Under the pieces are notes generated by a model that did no database searches, was not told where the DNA came from, and saw only the letters and a list, made by a program, of their open reading frames with translations. Position numbers and translations under genes: made by a program. Below are positions 1 through 11,092 of a stretch of 64,000 nt of DNA, piece after piece (the stretch's first letter is position 1; each line of letters begins with the position of its first letter). Source of the stretch: Dicyema japonicum (taxonomy: Eukaryota > Dicyemida > Rhombozoa > Dicyemidae); the NCBI GenBank assembly GCA_011109175.1, contig RDEW01000025.1, positions 754,701 through 818,700 on the forward strand. Direction: 5' to 3'.

Positions 1-172
1 AAGGATGATCTTCACTTCTTTTTTTATTTTTCTTTTTGTGGGTCCTTTTTAAACTATCCAGTTCCGCAGTGAATATCCACACGATGATGCATCGTAGATG
101 CGTGGAACCTTCCACCAGGTGAACAGCAGCGAGAATCGAACCCGTAACCTAACCACTATGCCACCCGGCTAA
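1..172 (-). repeat. SINE-1 copy, cut by window edge
   Basis: tRNA-derived SINE read on the minus strand. The 5' end carries a pol III A-box (TGGCATAGTGG) and B-box (GGGTTCGATTCTC), followed by the family body (CACCTGGTGGAAGGTTCCA). Compared with other copies about 20 nt are missing between the two boxes. The 3' end lies outside the window. Confidence 0.85.
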
Positions 173-1170
173 CCTAACCCTAGCGATTCGGATGATTAAT
201 TAAAACAGTTTTATAATGTCTTGATTAAAAATATTGTGATTGTTTATTAAGTGTCGTGTTTATTATGATTTTCTAAATTCGATTTTTGAGAAAGAAAGTT
301 TATTTGTAGGTCGTTGAGTTCAATTTTATATCTGAATGCAGCATTCCTTTGGTAACGAGAATAGAGTCATTTTTACTAAAATAATAAGTAAATTAAATAT
401 CCATCATCCGAAGTCCACTTATGACTAACTATCCTCACTTTATTAAGACTTGTTGAATTCAGAGGCTTTGTCAACCAACCAATCAAAAGTTATTACTTGT
501 CTTTTCGAGTGGCCTATTGTCAAGATTAGTCAAAGGGAACGGGAAAAGTTTCATAAATCAAAATTTCTTTAATCGTTATGTTAATTTAAACATTGTGTCC
601 CCAAGGGATGATTTATTGTCTATTGGAGACAATAATACTTTCCGAGGTCTTCTTTAGTGGTAATTATTGACTATAAGCATATGTCCTCCCTCTTATATTC
701 AATGAGGTTGCATTTTCTGAAAGTAAAAATGCTGAAAATCATCGACTGCGGCACGAGAATGAAGATCTTGAAGATAATCTCAAAACCAATCTGAAGAAAC
801 AGTAAGTCTCTTTCAGCTATTTTAAAAACCGGCATAGACCTACGCCAGTGAGTCGTGGTCAATAGCCACTTCCAGCTCCTCTCCTAAAACTGTGCGAAAT
901 CCAAAAGATTCATTGGCCAAAACTTTATTTCCACCCCGGAAGCAATTTTAATTGGACGATAACGGAAGTTGGTGCAGGCAGCTATTCTCCCTAACAACCC
1001 CCTCTACTAAGCTATGACCAAATACCTTAAAAACTGCCAAAGATACGATACAAATACATGTCCTTTCAGTAGAGCCATCCAAAATTCTCGTCTACGTCTG
1101 ATATAACCTCCCCCATGCCGGTCTGGGTTTATTTAGATAGGTGGGAACTTTCTTATTCTTTTAATCTGGT
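173..1170. other. AT-rich stretch, no gene recognised
   Basis: Short ORFs occur but none shows family motifs or plausible micro-intron splicing. I see nothing to annotate here. Confidence 0.4.
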
Positions 1171-1176
1171 GATCCT

Positions 1177-1625
1177 GAGGTAATGTTTTCGTCGGAAGAT
1201 TCCCGTGAAAAGAGTCCAGCTTCTGAGCGTCCGAGTTTCTACAGGATGATCATGGAATTGATGTTTATCGCTCCAATCGCCTGGGGGCAAAGAGTCGACA
1301 CATGTTGGATCCAAAAATTATGATTTCTCTTCTTCGAACTGAAAGATTGTTACTCGATGGCTTTCCGTGTGCCCTTTCCAGATGAGCGGGCTCCACTATA
1401 GAAGAATATCCGGTTCCAAGTGCACGTTTCACATAATTTATGTTAGTGTGCTGCGAAATTCTCCTTTGACTTCTTCTGCAGCGTGATGCTCGTAGTATTA
1501 AAAATTCCCCGTAGAGATCCTTTCTCATCTTCCAAATGCGTGCTGATGTTTCCAATTGGGAAAGCGTTAATCCATGTTCCCCTTCCTTCAGATTTCCCAA
1601 AGATCATGAGGAGCGTATGTGCTGA
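1177..1625. other. GC-richer block, possibly transposon-derived
   Basis: This block is visibly richer in G and C than its flanks and holds open frames on both strands, including about 110 codons on the minus strand (1265-1600). No motif of a known family was recognised. Its base composition resembles the retroelement fragments elsewhere in the window, so a degraded transposon is the likeliest reading. Confidence 0.25.
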
Positions 1626-2494
1626 TCGAGATTTTTAAGTAGTCTCAAATTTATCATAAAAATTAAAAAAAAAATTATATTGATCGATTACTCTTGAGCT
1701 AAAATACAAAAAACATAAAATATAAAATAATAGTTTGTTTTAGTTACTTTTCATTTGAAACTTACAGCGGCCTGACTGCGTGGTTTTTTCTGACGAATCA
1801 TTGATTGTTCTTACTGTTTTGATGATTTTCTAAATTTTGATATACCTCAGTAGATTATTTATTCATTTAAAAGTAAAATTTTAAACTGTGACGCCGAATT
1901 AGGAAATGAATGAAATTAAATTTTAAAATACTTATTTTTTGGTAGAATTCAAGGACTAAGGAACAGTTTCCAAAATTGGAAATCGAGATTACACTTTCCG
2001 ACTTTAACATCTTGTTGAAAATTTTGCATCGTGATTATTGAGAAATGAGAGAAATAAATTGAAAGTTTGTGATCAAGGTGATTATTAGGTCAAATTAAGA
2101 CTGTTGGCTAAAAGTCATCAGTAGGCTGATTTTTGGAGTTTAAAAATTCAGAATTCTGACAAAATTGACTTTAAAATTTCAAAATTTTGACCATTAAATG
2201 TCCTTGATTGAAAGAGTAGGTAAAATATAATTGATCGCACGCCAGTTTTCTAATAAATAGAAAATAATAAATTGACTTTATTAACGTAAAAAATTAAATT
2301 TTTACCGACTTTATAACAATATTTTTGATTAAAAAAATACAATTTTATAAATTTAAGCATATCAGGAAAAGCCAATCAGATAAAGGTTCCTCTAAAAGTC
2401 GTCCCCAGTTAAACGGTAGTCACAGTTGCCCCGTTTTGAGTCAAGTCGTCCATTTTAGGTTTCTTTTTTGATATTCAGCAAAATTGTGTTGCGA

Positions 2495-2764
2495 TCACTT
2501 CTTGAATAAGTAACCAGCCAAGACGTTATTGCAGTCAGGAAAGGGGAGCAAAGAGTTATATTCGGCAAAGTTGGAATTTTTTGTCTTTAACTTTCCGGCA
2601 GGAGCCGTGGGCAAGACATATTTCATATCGTGGATAGTTTCATGAAATAATATTGATTGGAGTAAAGTTAGTTCAATACTAATGGAGCTGCTTCCATGTT
2701 TGATTATCAGGTCAAAAGAGTTAATCCTCTTTCCAATTAAATCATTGTGTATATTCTCTTCCAA
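2495..2764 (-). CDS. unidentified coding candidate
   Basis: About 89 codons on the minus strand with ordinary amino-acid composition (for example FAEYNSLLPFPDCNNVLAGY) and a TAA stop. There is no ATG at the 5' end and a stop codon lies just upstream, so if real it must be an internal or last exon. I could not find an upstream micro-intron that extends it. A plus-strand frame at 2768-2950 (LPEEMKEVFNQIIKIII) faces it. I do not recognise either and they cannot belong to one gene. Confidence 0.25.
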   Translation of the reverse strand: MEENIHNDLIGKRINSFDLIIKHGSSSISIELTLLQSILFHETIHDMKYVLPTAPAGKLKTKNSNFAEYNSLLPFPDCNNVLAGYLFKK

Positions 2765-3095
2765 ACATTACCAGAGGAGATGAAGGAAGTTTTTAATCAA
2801 ATTATCAAAATAATTATATCTGAGCACAGTGAAGAACTTTGTTCTAAACACTCAATTTTATTATTAGTAATGAATCCCCAGATATATTTAAAAACTCTCA
2901 ATTTAGTTCTCAACTGGATTATGCCATTAGCTGATGAGACTAATATTTAACCTAGTGATCTTGCGATAAGGTAACACCTCAAGATTTATCGATAAGTTGG
3001 ACTCAGATTTTTTTTAAAATTAATTTAAATTAGTAAAAACTTAATTGTTTGAAATATTTTTCATTTTCAAATTTATTTATTTTAATAAAATCAAA

Positions 3096-5430
3096 TTATA
3101 ATTTGGACTGAAATTTATGAGCGAAATATCTCAAAAGAAACAAATATACTCCCTGAAAGGAATTGAAGAAAACAAAAAAGAATTGTAAAACAATGGAATC
3201 CGACAACTTTAAGAAAAGTCCGAAAATCCAAGTTAATCCTTAAATAAAAATAATCATAAAAACCAAATAAGAAGATAAGACCCAAATTCATAAAATATTC
3301 TCTTGATTTTCGAAGTGTTGTTTTGGAATATAACTTACCAATTCGATTGGTTTTAAATAAACTCCAATTAATTAGAATTATCACTAAAATATTTATTAAT
3401 AAACAAATAATGACAGGCATGTAAACTCCAAAATACAATGGTAATTGATCTAACCAACATCTACAATAAAAATATAATTAACAATTGTTTTTTGTCGTAA
3501 AACTTCCAATTTATACTTACCACTGCTATTGGTGGAATTAATGGGAGACCTAAATGTTTGATATTCGAATTACCCCAGGCCAGTGGAAAAGTGATTTTGT
3601 TAAAATTTTCAGGAATTCTCTTGAGAACACGAACAAAAAGATAATAGAAAAATGACCCCTCTACTGTCATCCAAGCGAAGGAAGTAAGCATAAAGTAATG
3701 TAGAAAAAATCCAACAAATCCACAACTTTTATTTACTCCATATTTTGTTCCAAATGTAAAAACAATATTCATTAATAACATTGATGTACATAAATTCAAA
3801 AATATAATAAAGGAATATGATTTATTTCCATTTCTTAATATTATTGTAAATATTACTTCCAAGATATCACTGAATATATTATAACAATTAATTCTGCAAT
3901 CATTGATATCCCCAGTCCTACTTGGGTGAAAATTCCCATCCATTCAGGACTCTTTATTTTAGGGTTCTTATTAATTATTTTAAATTTACAAAAAGTATAG
4001 CGAAATTAGTTAAATGTGAACATTTGCAAAAAATTCCTTTTGAGACGATCTTTGTTTTACAGTAATCAGACTTCCACATTTTTGATTCCAAATCCAAATA
4101 TCCGCATTTCGAATTTGAACTAAAATCTTAATTTTCTATAATTTAAAAAAACCTCCTTTAAATAAAATTTCTAAATTCAAGTGCTCAACAGATTCATTAT
4201 TCAACGTAATATCCAGTATTTTTGATACAATTTTATTTTTTTTGTCAATCATTTTGATAAATCTATCTTTCTTCCAAAAAATGAATGATAATTTTGAATT
4301 ATTTTTTCCTTTAAAAAAATTAAATTTAATACCTTTTATTTTATCTTTAATGTCTTTATAGTCCACTTTAATATCAACATTTTCGTTCTTTTCTTCAATG
4401 TCTTTTTTTAAGTCATCTTTTTTAATTGTCAATAATTTGGCATCAAAAGTATCCATTTTGAATGTCAATTTTTTTGAACTTTTGGTTAAATACAAAATAT
4501 TCTTTACGGATTTTATAAAACTTAGTTATAAAATGGTCACAACTTTGTCCCAATATTTTCGACCTGTTTATCAGCGAAGGTCTCTGAATCCTTTACAAAT
4601 TTATCTATTGTTTTGAGGATAGTCTAACAATGTGAAATAATTTACTTTAGTTTGATTTTCACTGGAGGATTTATTCTTTTTGGTAACAGAAGATAAAAAA
4701 TTATTAAGACTTTTCACATACTAATAATATTATATTATCTTTACATTTAATTCGAGAGTAATAAATTCTAGTCCACCTCTATAGTCATAGTCACATGTTA
4801 CCAGATTATTTTCTATAATAAATATTAAACTACTATTTTGTTCATTTTTACAAATTTTTTTTTCCAAATATTTTATATTTTTTAAATTTGTACAACCAAT
4901 TCCGTCACATAAATTTGATTTCATGTGAAAGGTATATTTCGTTTAATCAAATAACCGATTGTTTTGGTACTACAATTTCTCAGATAATCATTATCCCCGT
5001 CGTAGTAACAATTTTCAAAAGATTTTGTAATTCTAAATTATTTAAATTTAAACGATCCATCGTTGTTGTAAACATTGTTACTGTAAACGAAATAGTTGTC
5101 ATTTATATCATCAATCCACTTAATTTTATTCGCGAATGTGATCTTTCCAATCCATCCGTTTTCTATTAATCATTCAAATTTAACCAATTTTATTCCCAAG
5201 TAAATCCTTAGCATCTTTATAATTTTTGTAATTTGTTATCGGTTTGAAGTCTGTTGAATTTATATGACTCATGTATTCCATCCAAGTCACATCCCTCAGT
5301 AAAATATATTCACCTAAAATAAATTTTATTCACAACTAGAATTTTGAATAATCAAAAATTGTATAAATAAAAATAACATCTGCGCTAATGTTATTAAAAT
5401 CAAAAGTTTTTTATAGTTTGAAAACCACAT
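3096..5430 (-). CDS. adhesion G-protein-coupled receptor (class B2) with GPS and 7 TM
   Basis: Cell-surface receptor. Twelve introns of 21-26 nt (5314-5336, 5163-5184, 5033-5053, 4721-4744, 4624-4645, 4521-4543, 4127-4152, 3967-3989, 3834-3856, 3550-3573, 3461-3482, 3239-3263) join the exons. From ATG at 5430 there is a hydrophobic leader, then a region with WIG and spaced cysteines that may be a C-type-lectin-like fold (tentative). A Lys/Asp-rich GAIN-like part follows, then the proteolysis site (paired Cys, CKCSHLTNFAILF) where cleavage between Leu and Thr is expected. Seven hydrophobic segments follow, with class B2 hallmarks NLCTSMLLMN, GLTWIFGLF and FFNSFQGVYLF. The last intron is decisive: skipping it restores TM6/TM7 and moves the stop to 3096. 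One unresolved frame step lies near 4925, where a TGA overlaps an ATG; a sequence error or two adjacent genes are both possible. Confidence 0.87.
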
Positions 5431-6105
5431 AAATTTTATGACTTGATGCCAATTGTTGAAAATATTTTAAATAATAGATTTTTTTAGTATTGATTAAATT
5501 CATGTTTTTGAATAATAGCTATATTCTAACCATATATAATGACACGATTTGAAACACCAATATAATAAGCCTTTCCACCGACGACTAGTAACGGTTCCAT
5601 TACTCATCTCAGCTTAAGAACTCACAATTTAAAAAGAACAGTTATGCTTATTACTCCAAAACATCGAAAATGTTTTTATTCTTTGCTTGTGTGTGAATCC
5701 CTGAGACAATCCGATGACGGAGTCACTCATCATGTCCATGTCCTGTAATACCAAGACGGTTAAAATTTCATCATTTTATTAATTTTTTTAAAACAAAAAC
5801 ATTAAGTTTAACTATTGACCCATGCTTGCATAATTTGCGTTGCCTCTCACGATAGAGACAGAAATGGGGAAATTATGATTTTCACTAACATCATGTTTCT
5901 GAGTGTACTTAGACATCACAGTCTTTTGAAGAAAAAAAAGACTTCCTGTCTATAACTTCAGTTGTTTCGACAACTATTGCGAGTATTGCGAGGAGAAAAG
6001 AGTCATAGCAAAATATTAACTAGAGTCATAGTTAATATTTGGTTTAATATTGCTGTGAAAGTCGTCTCCACCGAGATTGGTCAGTTATATTACCTAATTT
6101 TAAGA
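5431..6105. other. intergenic, no gene recognised
   Basis: This stretch lies upstream of the adhesion GPCR start and should include its promoter. A weak minus-strand WD40-like string near 5600-5780 was not convincing. Nothing else is supported. Confidence 0.35.
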
Positions 6106-6106
6106 T

Positions 6107-6428
6107 CCACGTGGCGCCATGTGGTGCTGCGTGGTTAATTGGTTGAAGTTTGCTGCTTGTTTGTATGTTCCTCCTCTCTCTTCCTATTAGAGTGGCATCA
6201 TGTGATCCACCTGTTTAGGTGTGGCGCCCAGTGCCAGGGCGGCACGAAAAAGAATCATTTGCTCTCCCCCACTCCACTGGAGGGGTTTCCACGACTGCAT
6301 GTAATGGACGTCTTACCCTTTATGTTGATTCCGGATGGACTCTGTTTCTGTAGGAGTGGAAACTGGATACACTTAATTAGTTGCTTACTTTAACTTCTTT
6401 CTCGGTGAATCCGGGGTTAATAAATAAA
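6107..6428 (+). repeat. SINE-2 copy
   Basis: About 320 bp. It opens with GTGGCGCCATGTGGTGC, contains AGTGGCATCATGTGATCC and GTGGAAACTGGATACAC, and ends TTTCTCGGTGAATCCGGGG followed by TTAATAAATAAA. It is very similar to the copies near 22.5 and 23.2 kb. The body resembles the 5' region of the 2A-bearing LINE at 54.6 kb and the tail resembles that LINE's 3' end. Confidence 0.85.
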
Positions 6429-6434
6429 AGAGTC

Positions 6435-6550
6435 ATACACGTGACGTTCCATCCAAGTCGCTTCCCCTACTCGAACGGAAAGATTGTAATTTCATAAGGT
6501 CATTTTCAGTCTTCTCAGTTCTAGTATGGAAGGCTATTTTATTGATTGTG
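6435..6550 (-). mobile_element. LINE family D fragment (restriction-like endonuclease end)
   Basis: A short minus-strand piece reading RPYEITIFPFE then GKRLGWNVT. This matches the endonuclease region of other family D copies (RPDGI..FPF, then WDVT). Too short to judge beyond that. Confidence 0.45.
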
Positions 6551-6562
6551 GTTGAAATAATT

Positions 6563-6820
6563 CTAATTATTTTTAGTTATGACAAAGCAAGTTTTTTGGT
6601 CAATAAATTTAATAGTCAAACTTTTACAATAATATAGCCCGTGGCAAATACAAGGAAGATCATACTCACTATCGGAGATAAAACTCACATTTTCTGATTT
6701 TCCGCAGATACCACCCATCAAATGCTTCACAGCTGGATTTCTACTAGTCCCGTAAAAAACCATGGTTCCAACAAACTGCCAAACATGGATCCATTTTGCA
6801 CGCCTTCGTGCGGATATCAC
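6563..6820 (-). other. unidentified open frame
   Basis: About 85 codons (contains NPAVKHLMGGICGKSENVSF) ending at 6563. No family was recognised and no convincing splice-joined extension was found. It could be an exon of a host gene or transposon debris. Confidence 0.2.
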
Positions 6821-7089
6821 ATTGCTTCACATGGGCAACTGGTTACATTTTTGTGGTTTTCTATTTTTTAACCTTCAACTAATTTTAATTTATCAAATAA
6901 TTTATTTTTTTGTTGTTTTTCCAAAAAAATATCACGTTCAAAGGACAATATTATTAAATTAACTATTTAAGTCTTGCATTCCCACAGTCCATATTTCACC
7001 CTTGGAATCTGTTATCTATTAATTTCGAACAATTCTTTCAATCTTCCATTTTATCCAGAGTCGAGCAATTCAAAAGATAAAGATCTTGA

Positions 7090-7400
7090 GTTTTCAAACT
7101 TCATTTTATAAAGTGGTCGGAAAATTGCAAATTGTTTTAAAAAGCCAATCTACTATATATGTCAATGATCTTTAAAATCTATTTGAAATTTTTATTTACT
7201 GTTGAAAATCTTTTCACATTTATAAGATCTATCTGAAAACGTTCATTTCGACAAGAAGCGGACACATGGTGATTTACATATCCAATCTAAAATTAAAAGA
7301 AATCTTAAACTTTTAGAGGACGCGAAAATTTGCAAACTTCACAATTTCGAATGACTTTTCTGATAATCTCATTCTGAAAATCTAAGCCCGTATTCAAGAG
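7090..7400 (-). mobile_element. Ginger/KRBA2-like integrase transposon fragment
   Basis: On the minus strand this is a diverged copy of 28650-28930. It covers the end of the H2C2 zinc finger (EIIRKVIRNCEVCKFSRPL), a 24-nt intron with GT and AG ends at the same site as in the other copy, then NERFQIDLINV and IDIYSR at the start of the integrase core. A second intron site has lost its GT donor. Stops make it a relic. Confidence 0.7.
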
Positions 7401-7614
7401 AACGAATCTCATATGGAAAAATGCTTGATATCCAACTCCCGTTAACTTGGACTTGATTGCTCTTCCTGCCGAGGTTTTTTTCATTTCTGCTGTTTCTGTT
7501 TGACCATGGCTATTGGTTTCTTGTTGTAGGACTGCTTAAATTGTGTTTTAGTTCATTCTGAATTACTATATCCCCCTTCTCTGCATGCCACCCACGTGAG
7601 GAAATATTCTCTAT

Positions 7615-7930
7615 TGAAGTTATCCTGTCTCCTTAAGCAGGCATCTCACCTTTGCTCGATATTCGTCCCGAGATCCGACGTATTTTCTGTGTACACGTGT
7701 TACTTTTGGAAACTTTGGAGGTGTTATTAAAGTTCCCGTTCTCATCACGGGTGCCCCGAAAGTGGTCGTATTTCCAAAGACTTTGGGGAATTGGACGTTT
7801 CTACGAAGATTGTATCTCGTCTGAATGCTAAAGTTAGGGTACAAAAAGGATGCGAACGTTTTATTGGAGCACATGCAAGGGGATCGGAAATGACAAACAT
7901 AAAGGGAAACCTAAACTTAGTCTGTGCCAC
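7615..7930 (-). mobile_element. Jockey-like LINE 3' fragment
   Basis: The minus-strand frame ends with RKYVGSRDEYRAKVRCLLKE. This matches the C-terminal end of another LINE fragment at 37.6-38.0 kb (RKCVGSRSEHREKMARLLRD). It is 5'-truncated. Confidence 0.5.
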
Positions 7931-7999
7931 TCAGAAGTGCCAGCCTATTGAACCTGCAGAAGGATTTAAGGATCAGATCCGAAAATACGCTGTTACCTT

Positions 8000-8730
8000 G
8001 AATCGGCTCTACGAGATCTCCGAAAGTATTACAGCGACGATATTATGGAAATTGTTTACGCCGATGATGTCGGCTTTGTCTTAAGTAACAAAGAAGTACT
8101 TCGACATCTTCTGGAGGTAGCACCAGGCCGCCTGCCAAAATGGTCTCTATCAATGAACAATTCGAAAACGGATATCATCGAGATCAAGCGGATAGAACAA
8201 CGCAGTACCGAAAACTGGAGGAAGACCATAAAGCTTGGCTCATTTCTTGGGGACTCGGAAGACATCGTAAGAAGGATATTTTTATCTACGTTGACCATGC
8301 AAAATCTTATGAAAGTATGGATCCAAAGACGTCTGGCAATCACTTTGCCTCAGGTTGCATGAGGCTTTCGTAAACCGATGGACAAAGGCTCGACTTCTTT
8401 CATAAAAAGCAACTTAGATCTCTCTTGGGACTAAAGTGGCCAATATGTGTAAGGAAAGATGCTCCTTTAGACCTCTGAGCACCCTGATCACGAAGACGCA
8501 CTTGAAACTGTTTGGTCACAATCTAAAAATGGAGAGAGACACACCAGTAAACATCATCATGAAAGAATTATTCGAAACTCTTGGAAAAAGTTCCAAGTCG
8601 TCCACAAACAACGCTTTCCCAAATCCTTAATGGTGACCTGAGACAAGTGAACATAACACGGTGAAGATCGCATCAAACAAGAGATGGTGGGAGAGATCGA
8701 AGATAATGCAGACTCGACACGAATAGAATT
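8000..8730 (+). mobile_element. LINE family A fragment (reverse transcriptase to 3' end)
   Basis: The plus strand reads ALRDLRKYYSDDIMEIVYADDVGF, here split as ALRDLRKYY then VYADDVGFV, the catalytic YADD box. KLGSFLGDSEDI and, at 8500-8600, LKLFGHNLKMERDTP follow, matching the downstream LFGH..RMD region of other copies. Frameshifts divide it into several short frames. It is 5'-truncated and inactive. Confidence 0.75.
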
Positions 8731-8869
8731 ATAGCTTGTATATTCTATCTTGTTCCTCATAATAATAGTAACTGGTGAAATGCGCACAGAATCAGTTAAC
8801 CAAAAACCTGATAAGGGTACTGGTTTACTCGAGAATCTGAGACCCATAGTTATACTAACGAGTCTCTAA

Positions 8870-10330
8870 AACATTATTTATTTTATTTATTTATTTAATT
8901 CCAAGACCACCAAGAAAGATAGGTCAAAACTAACTAATTAGGTGATCCCAGCCTCCAACAACATCGAACTCTCTTCGTCTGGTCTTCTGATGACCCAACC
9001 GCATTCCTGAAACGCCTTCTCTTCCTTCTGCATAGGAATTCAATCGGCGTGCACTTTTTTATAGCTGACCAAAATTCCTCTGCATGGACCATTTTCCTTG
9101 ATGGGTTTTCCAGTTCCTTGTAAAAACGTAAGAAACCCTGGCCATTCTCACGTCGTTTCCTCTGAAAGCAGACTGGGGACGGATGTGGAGTCTGATTGTA
9201 TGTGCCTCATGATCTTCCGTCTGAGAGAATTCACACGCTCTACCCTCGTAGAAGAATGGCGAATCTCCAGGCAGAACAGGCATATTTAATCGTCGGCGCA
9301 ATAACTTGAGATATACTTTGCTGATACAAGCAGTAAGAGGGAAGGGGCTCTTCTTTACGATGGCTTTTAGGACGTTCCATTTTCGAAGACCCTTGGTTAA
9401 TACTTCCTCCGTGTGGCTTGCAAACGTCATCAGAGATCGAAAGTTACTCCAAGGATCTTCTGTATTCGTGTACAAGAGATGGAATGTTTCCGAGGAATAT
9501 CTCAAGTCCACCTTTAAATCTTCTGTCCGTAGTAAATAGCGTGAACTAAGACTTGGATGCAGACACAGACAGCAAATTCATGGATAGCCAGTCACACACC
9601 TAGTTGAAGTGTGACTGAGCCACCGCCACAGCCCTGGAGGGAGATTTGTCCCTTGCAGCGATAATCATGTCGTCGCATAAGGTAAAAGCATGGTGTCCTG
9701 ATCATTGATAGTAGGTAAATCGTATAGAAATAAGTTAAATAAGAGAAAGACAGAGGGGAGCCTTGCGGGACCCATTGGGGAGTAGTCTTGATTTGGAAGT
9801 GGTTTTGTCAATCCGGACCCTTCCGCGTCGCCCAGTTAAGAAATTTTCCAGCCATAGCTTGATGTTCGGATGTAAGTTGGAATTAAAAATCTTTTGCGTT
9901 AGGAGTTTCCTCGAACATAATCAAAGGCCTTCTGTGTATCGATGGATACTAAGGCCGTCCGCAAGTGTGTTCTCATGTTGAAGTCGTCAGTAATAAACTG
10001 GAAGATAGAATCCAAATGAGTCGTTGTAGAAAGGTTTGCCTGAAATCATGTTGAAACTCTGGTAGATGTAGAACAGGAGAGATACGCATTAAGACTAGCT
10101 TTTCCAGCACTTTTGATAAAACACAAGTCATTGAGACGAGGCGGTAAGAAGAGAGAACGTCTTTTGGTTTTCCAGGCTTTAGAAATTATAAGTCGGAGAT
10201 CGATACCGATACATATTGCCGAGTCAAAGTGGATTCAGACGGGGATAGTTTTGGAATCATCGATTGCATATGGCCATGTGCTAAAAAACAAAAAATTATG
10301 TACATATCCCTGGAGTCTACTTGACAAAAT
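8870..10330 (-). mobile_element. LINE family B (CR1/Jockey-like) degraded copy
   Basis: Minus-strand reverse transcriptase remnants follow the same order as the better copy at 54.6-57.6 kb: VSIDTQKAFD near 9950, FNLFLYDLP near 9740, KGLRKWNVLKAIV near 9390. The 3' end is TATCTTTCTTGGTGGTC followed by an AATAAATAAATAAA tail at 8871-8915. Many stops and frameshifts are present. The 5' part, including the endonuclease, is missing or unrecognisable. Confidence 0.75.
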
Positions 10331-10372
10331 AAACTAACGTTTGACATTATTGATGAAAACTATGTAAGGATT

Positions 10373-10573
10373 ATGCGATTTTGTTGGTATTGTCTAAAAG
10401 TTAGTAAAAGTTATTCGAAAGCATTCACGACCGATATTGATACTCCTTTAAATGAATCACTTTCTCCAATACTCTGTAATTCATTTGAAATCAGTTTTGG
10501 GGGGCATTTGAAAAACCTACTCTATATTTCTGATATTTTGAGAAACAAGACGTATATCAAAAAAATGAGCTGA
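10373..10573 (+). other. unidentified open frame
   Basis: About 66 codons starting MRFCWYCLKVSK. The CxxC near the start could suggest a zinc-binding module, but there is too little to assign it. A family A LINE fragment follows. Confidence 0.15.
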
Positions 10574-10604
10574 AAAAATGATAATCTTAAGTTATTAAAA
10601 TGCG

Positions 10605-10770
10605 TTAAGAGAAGTGATCAGTGACAACTTTTGGGCACATTGTACGTATGGATGATGTGGCATCATGCAATCTTAGAGGACTTTTTTCAATAATTTATAA
10701 ACTTATGGGAATCTCGATGATGTTTTTTAAATATCTAATGACCATGGGAAACACAAAACATTACCTTGAA
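10605..10770 (+). mobile_element. LINE family A 3' scrap
   Basis: The plus strand contains TTFGHIVRMDDVASCNLRGL, the same LFGH..RMD segment that lies downstream of the reverse transcriptase in other family A copies. Very degraded. Confidence 0.4.
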
Positions 10771-10774
10771 CGCA

Positions 10775-11035
10775 ACACCCTGTTATATCATCCCATTTGT
10801 GTCTCACCAAGGGTAACCAAACTAACTAACTCCTTGATGCTGACTCGTTCCAGTGTTCCAGAACTTGTCTTTAGGTAACGAAATTGTCCCCCGGGGCAAG
10901 AATAATTGGATCCTTTTGATGCCGGTCAGGCATTGGGCGTCATTCACTAAGGTGGATCCAATGACGCCATCTGATCCAATGAGCCACATAGCACCACGCA
11001 CCACATGCCACCACGTGGCTGAATCTTAATAATAC
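10775..11035 (-). repeat. diverged SINE-2 copy
   Basis: Read on the minus strand it begins GCCACGTGGTGGCATGTGG, continues with TGACGCCCAATGCCTGACC and ends with a TTAGTTAGTTTGG segment followed by CTTGGTGAGAC. That tail recalls the family B LINE 3' ends more than the tail of the other SINE-2 copies, so it may be a distinct subfamily. Confidence 0.6.
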
Positions 11036-11092
11036 TTGTCGAGGAAGGTTATACAATAATCTATGTTATAAGTTTTATTTAAACAACAAAAA

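Noticed and set aside
2747-2950. Plus-strand open frame of 67 codons
   Set aside because: No recognisable family, no upstream exon, and it faces another unassigned frame; not called as a gene.
3503-3520. Possible 18-nt intron in the adhesion GPCR
   Set aside because: It has GT and AG ends and a length divisible by three, but the residues it encodes (VSINWK) fit the extracellular loop of class B2 receptors, so it is kept as exon.
5600-5780. WD40-like string on the minus strand (DSVIGLSQG)
   Set aside because: A single short resemblance with no repeat structure and no splice-joined continuation.
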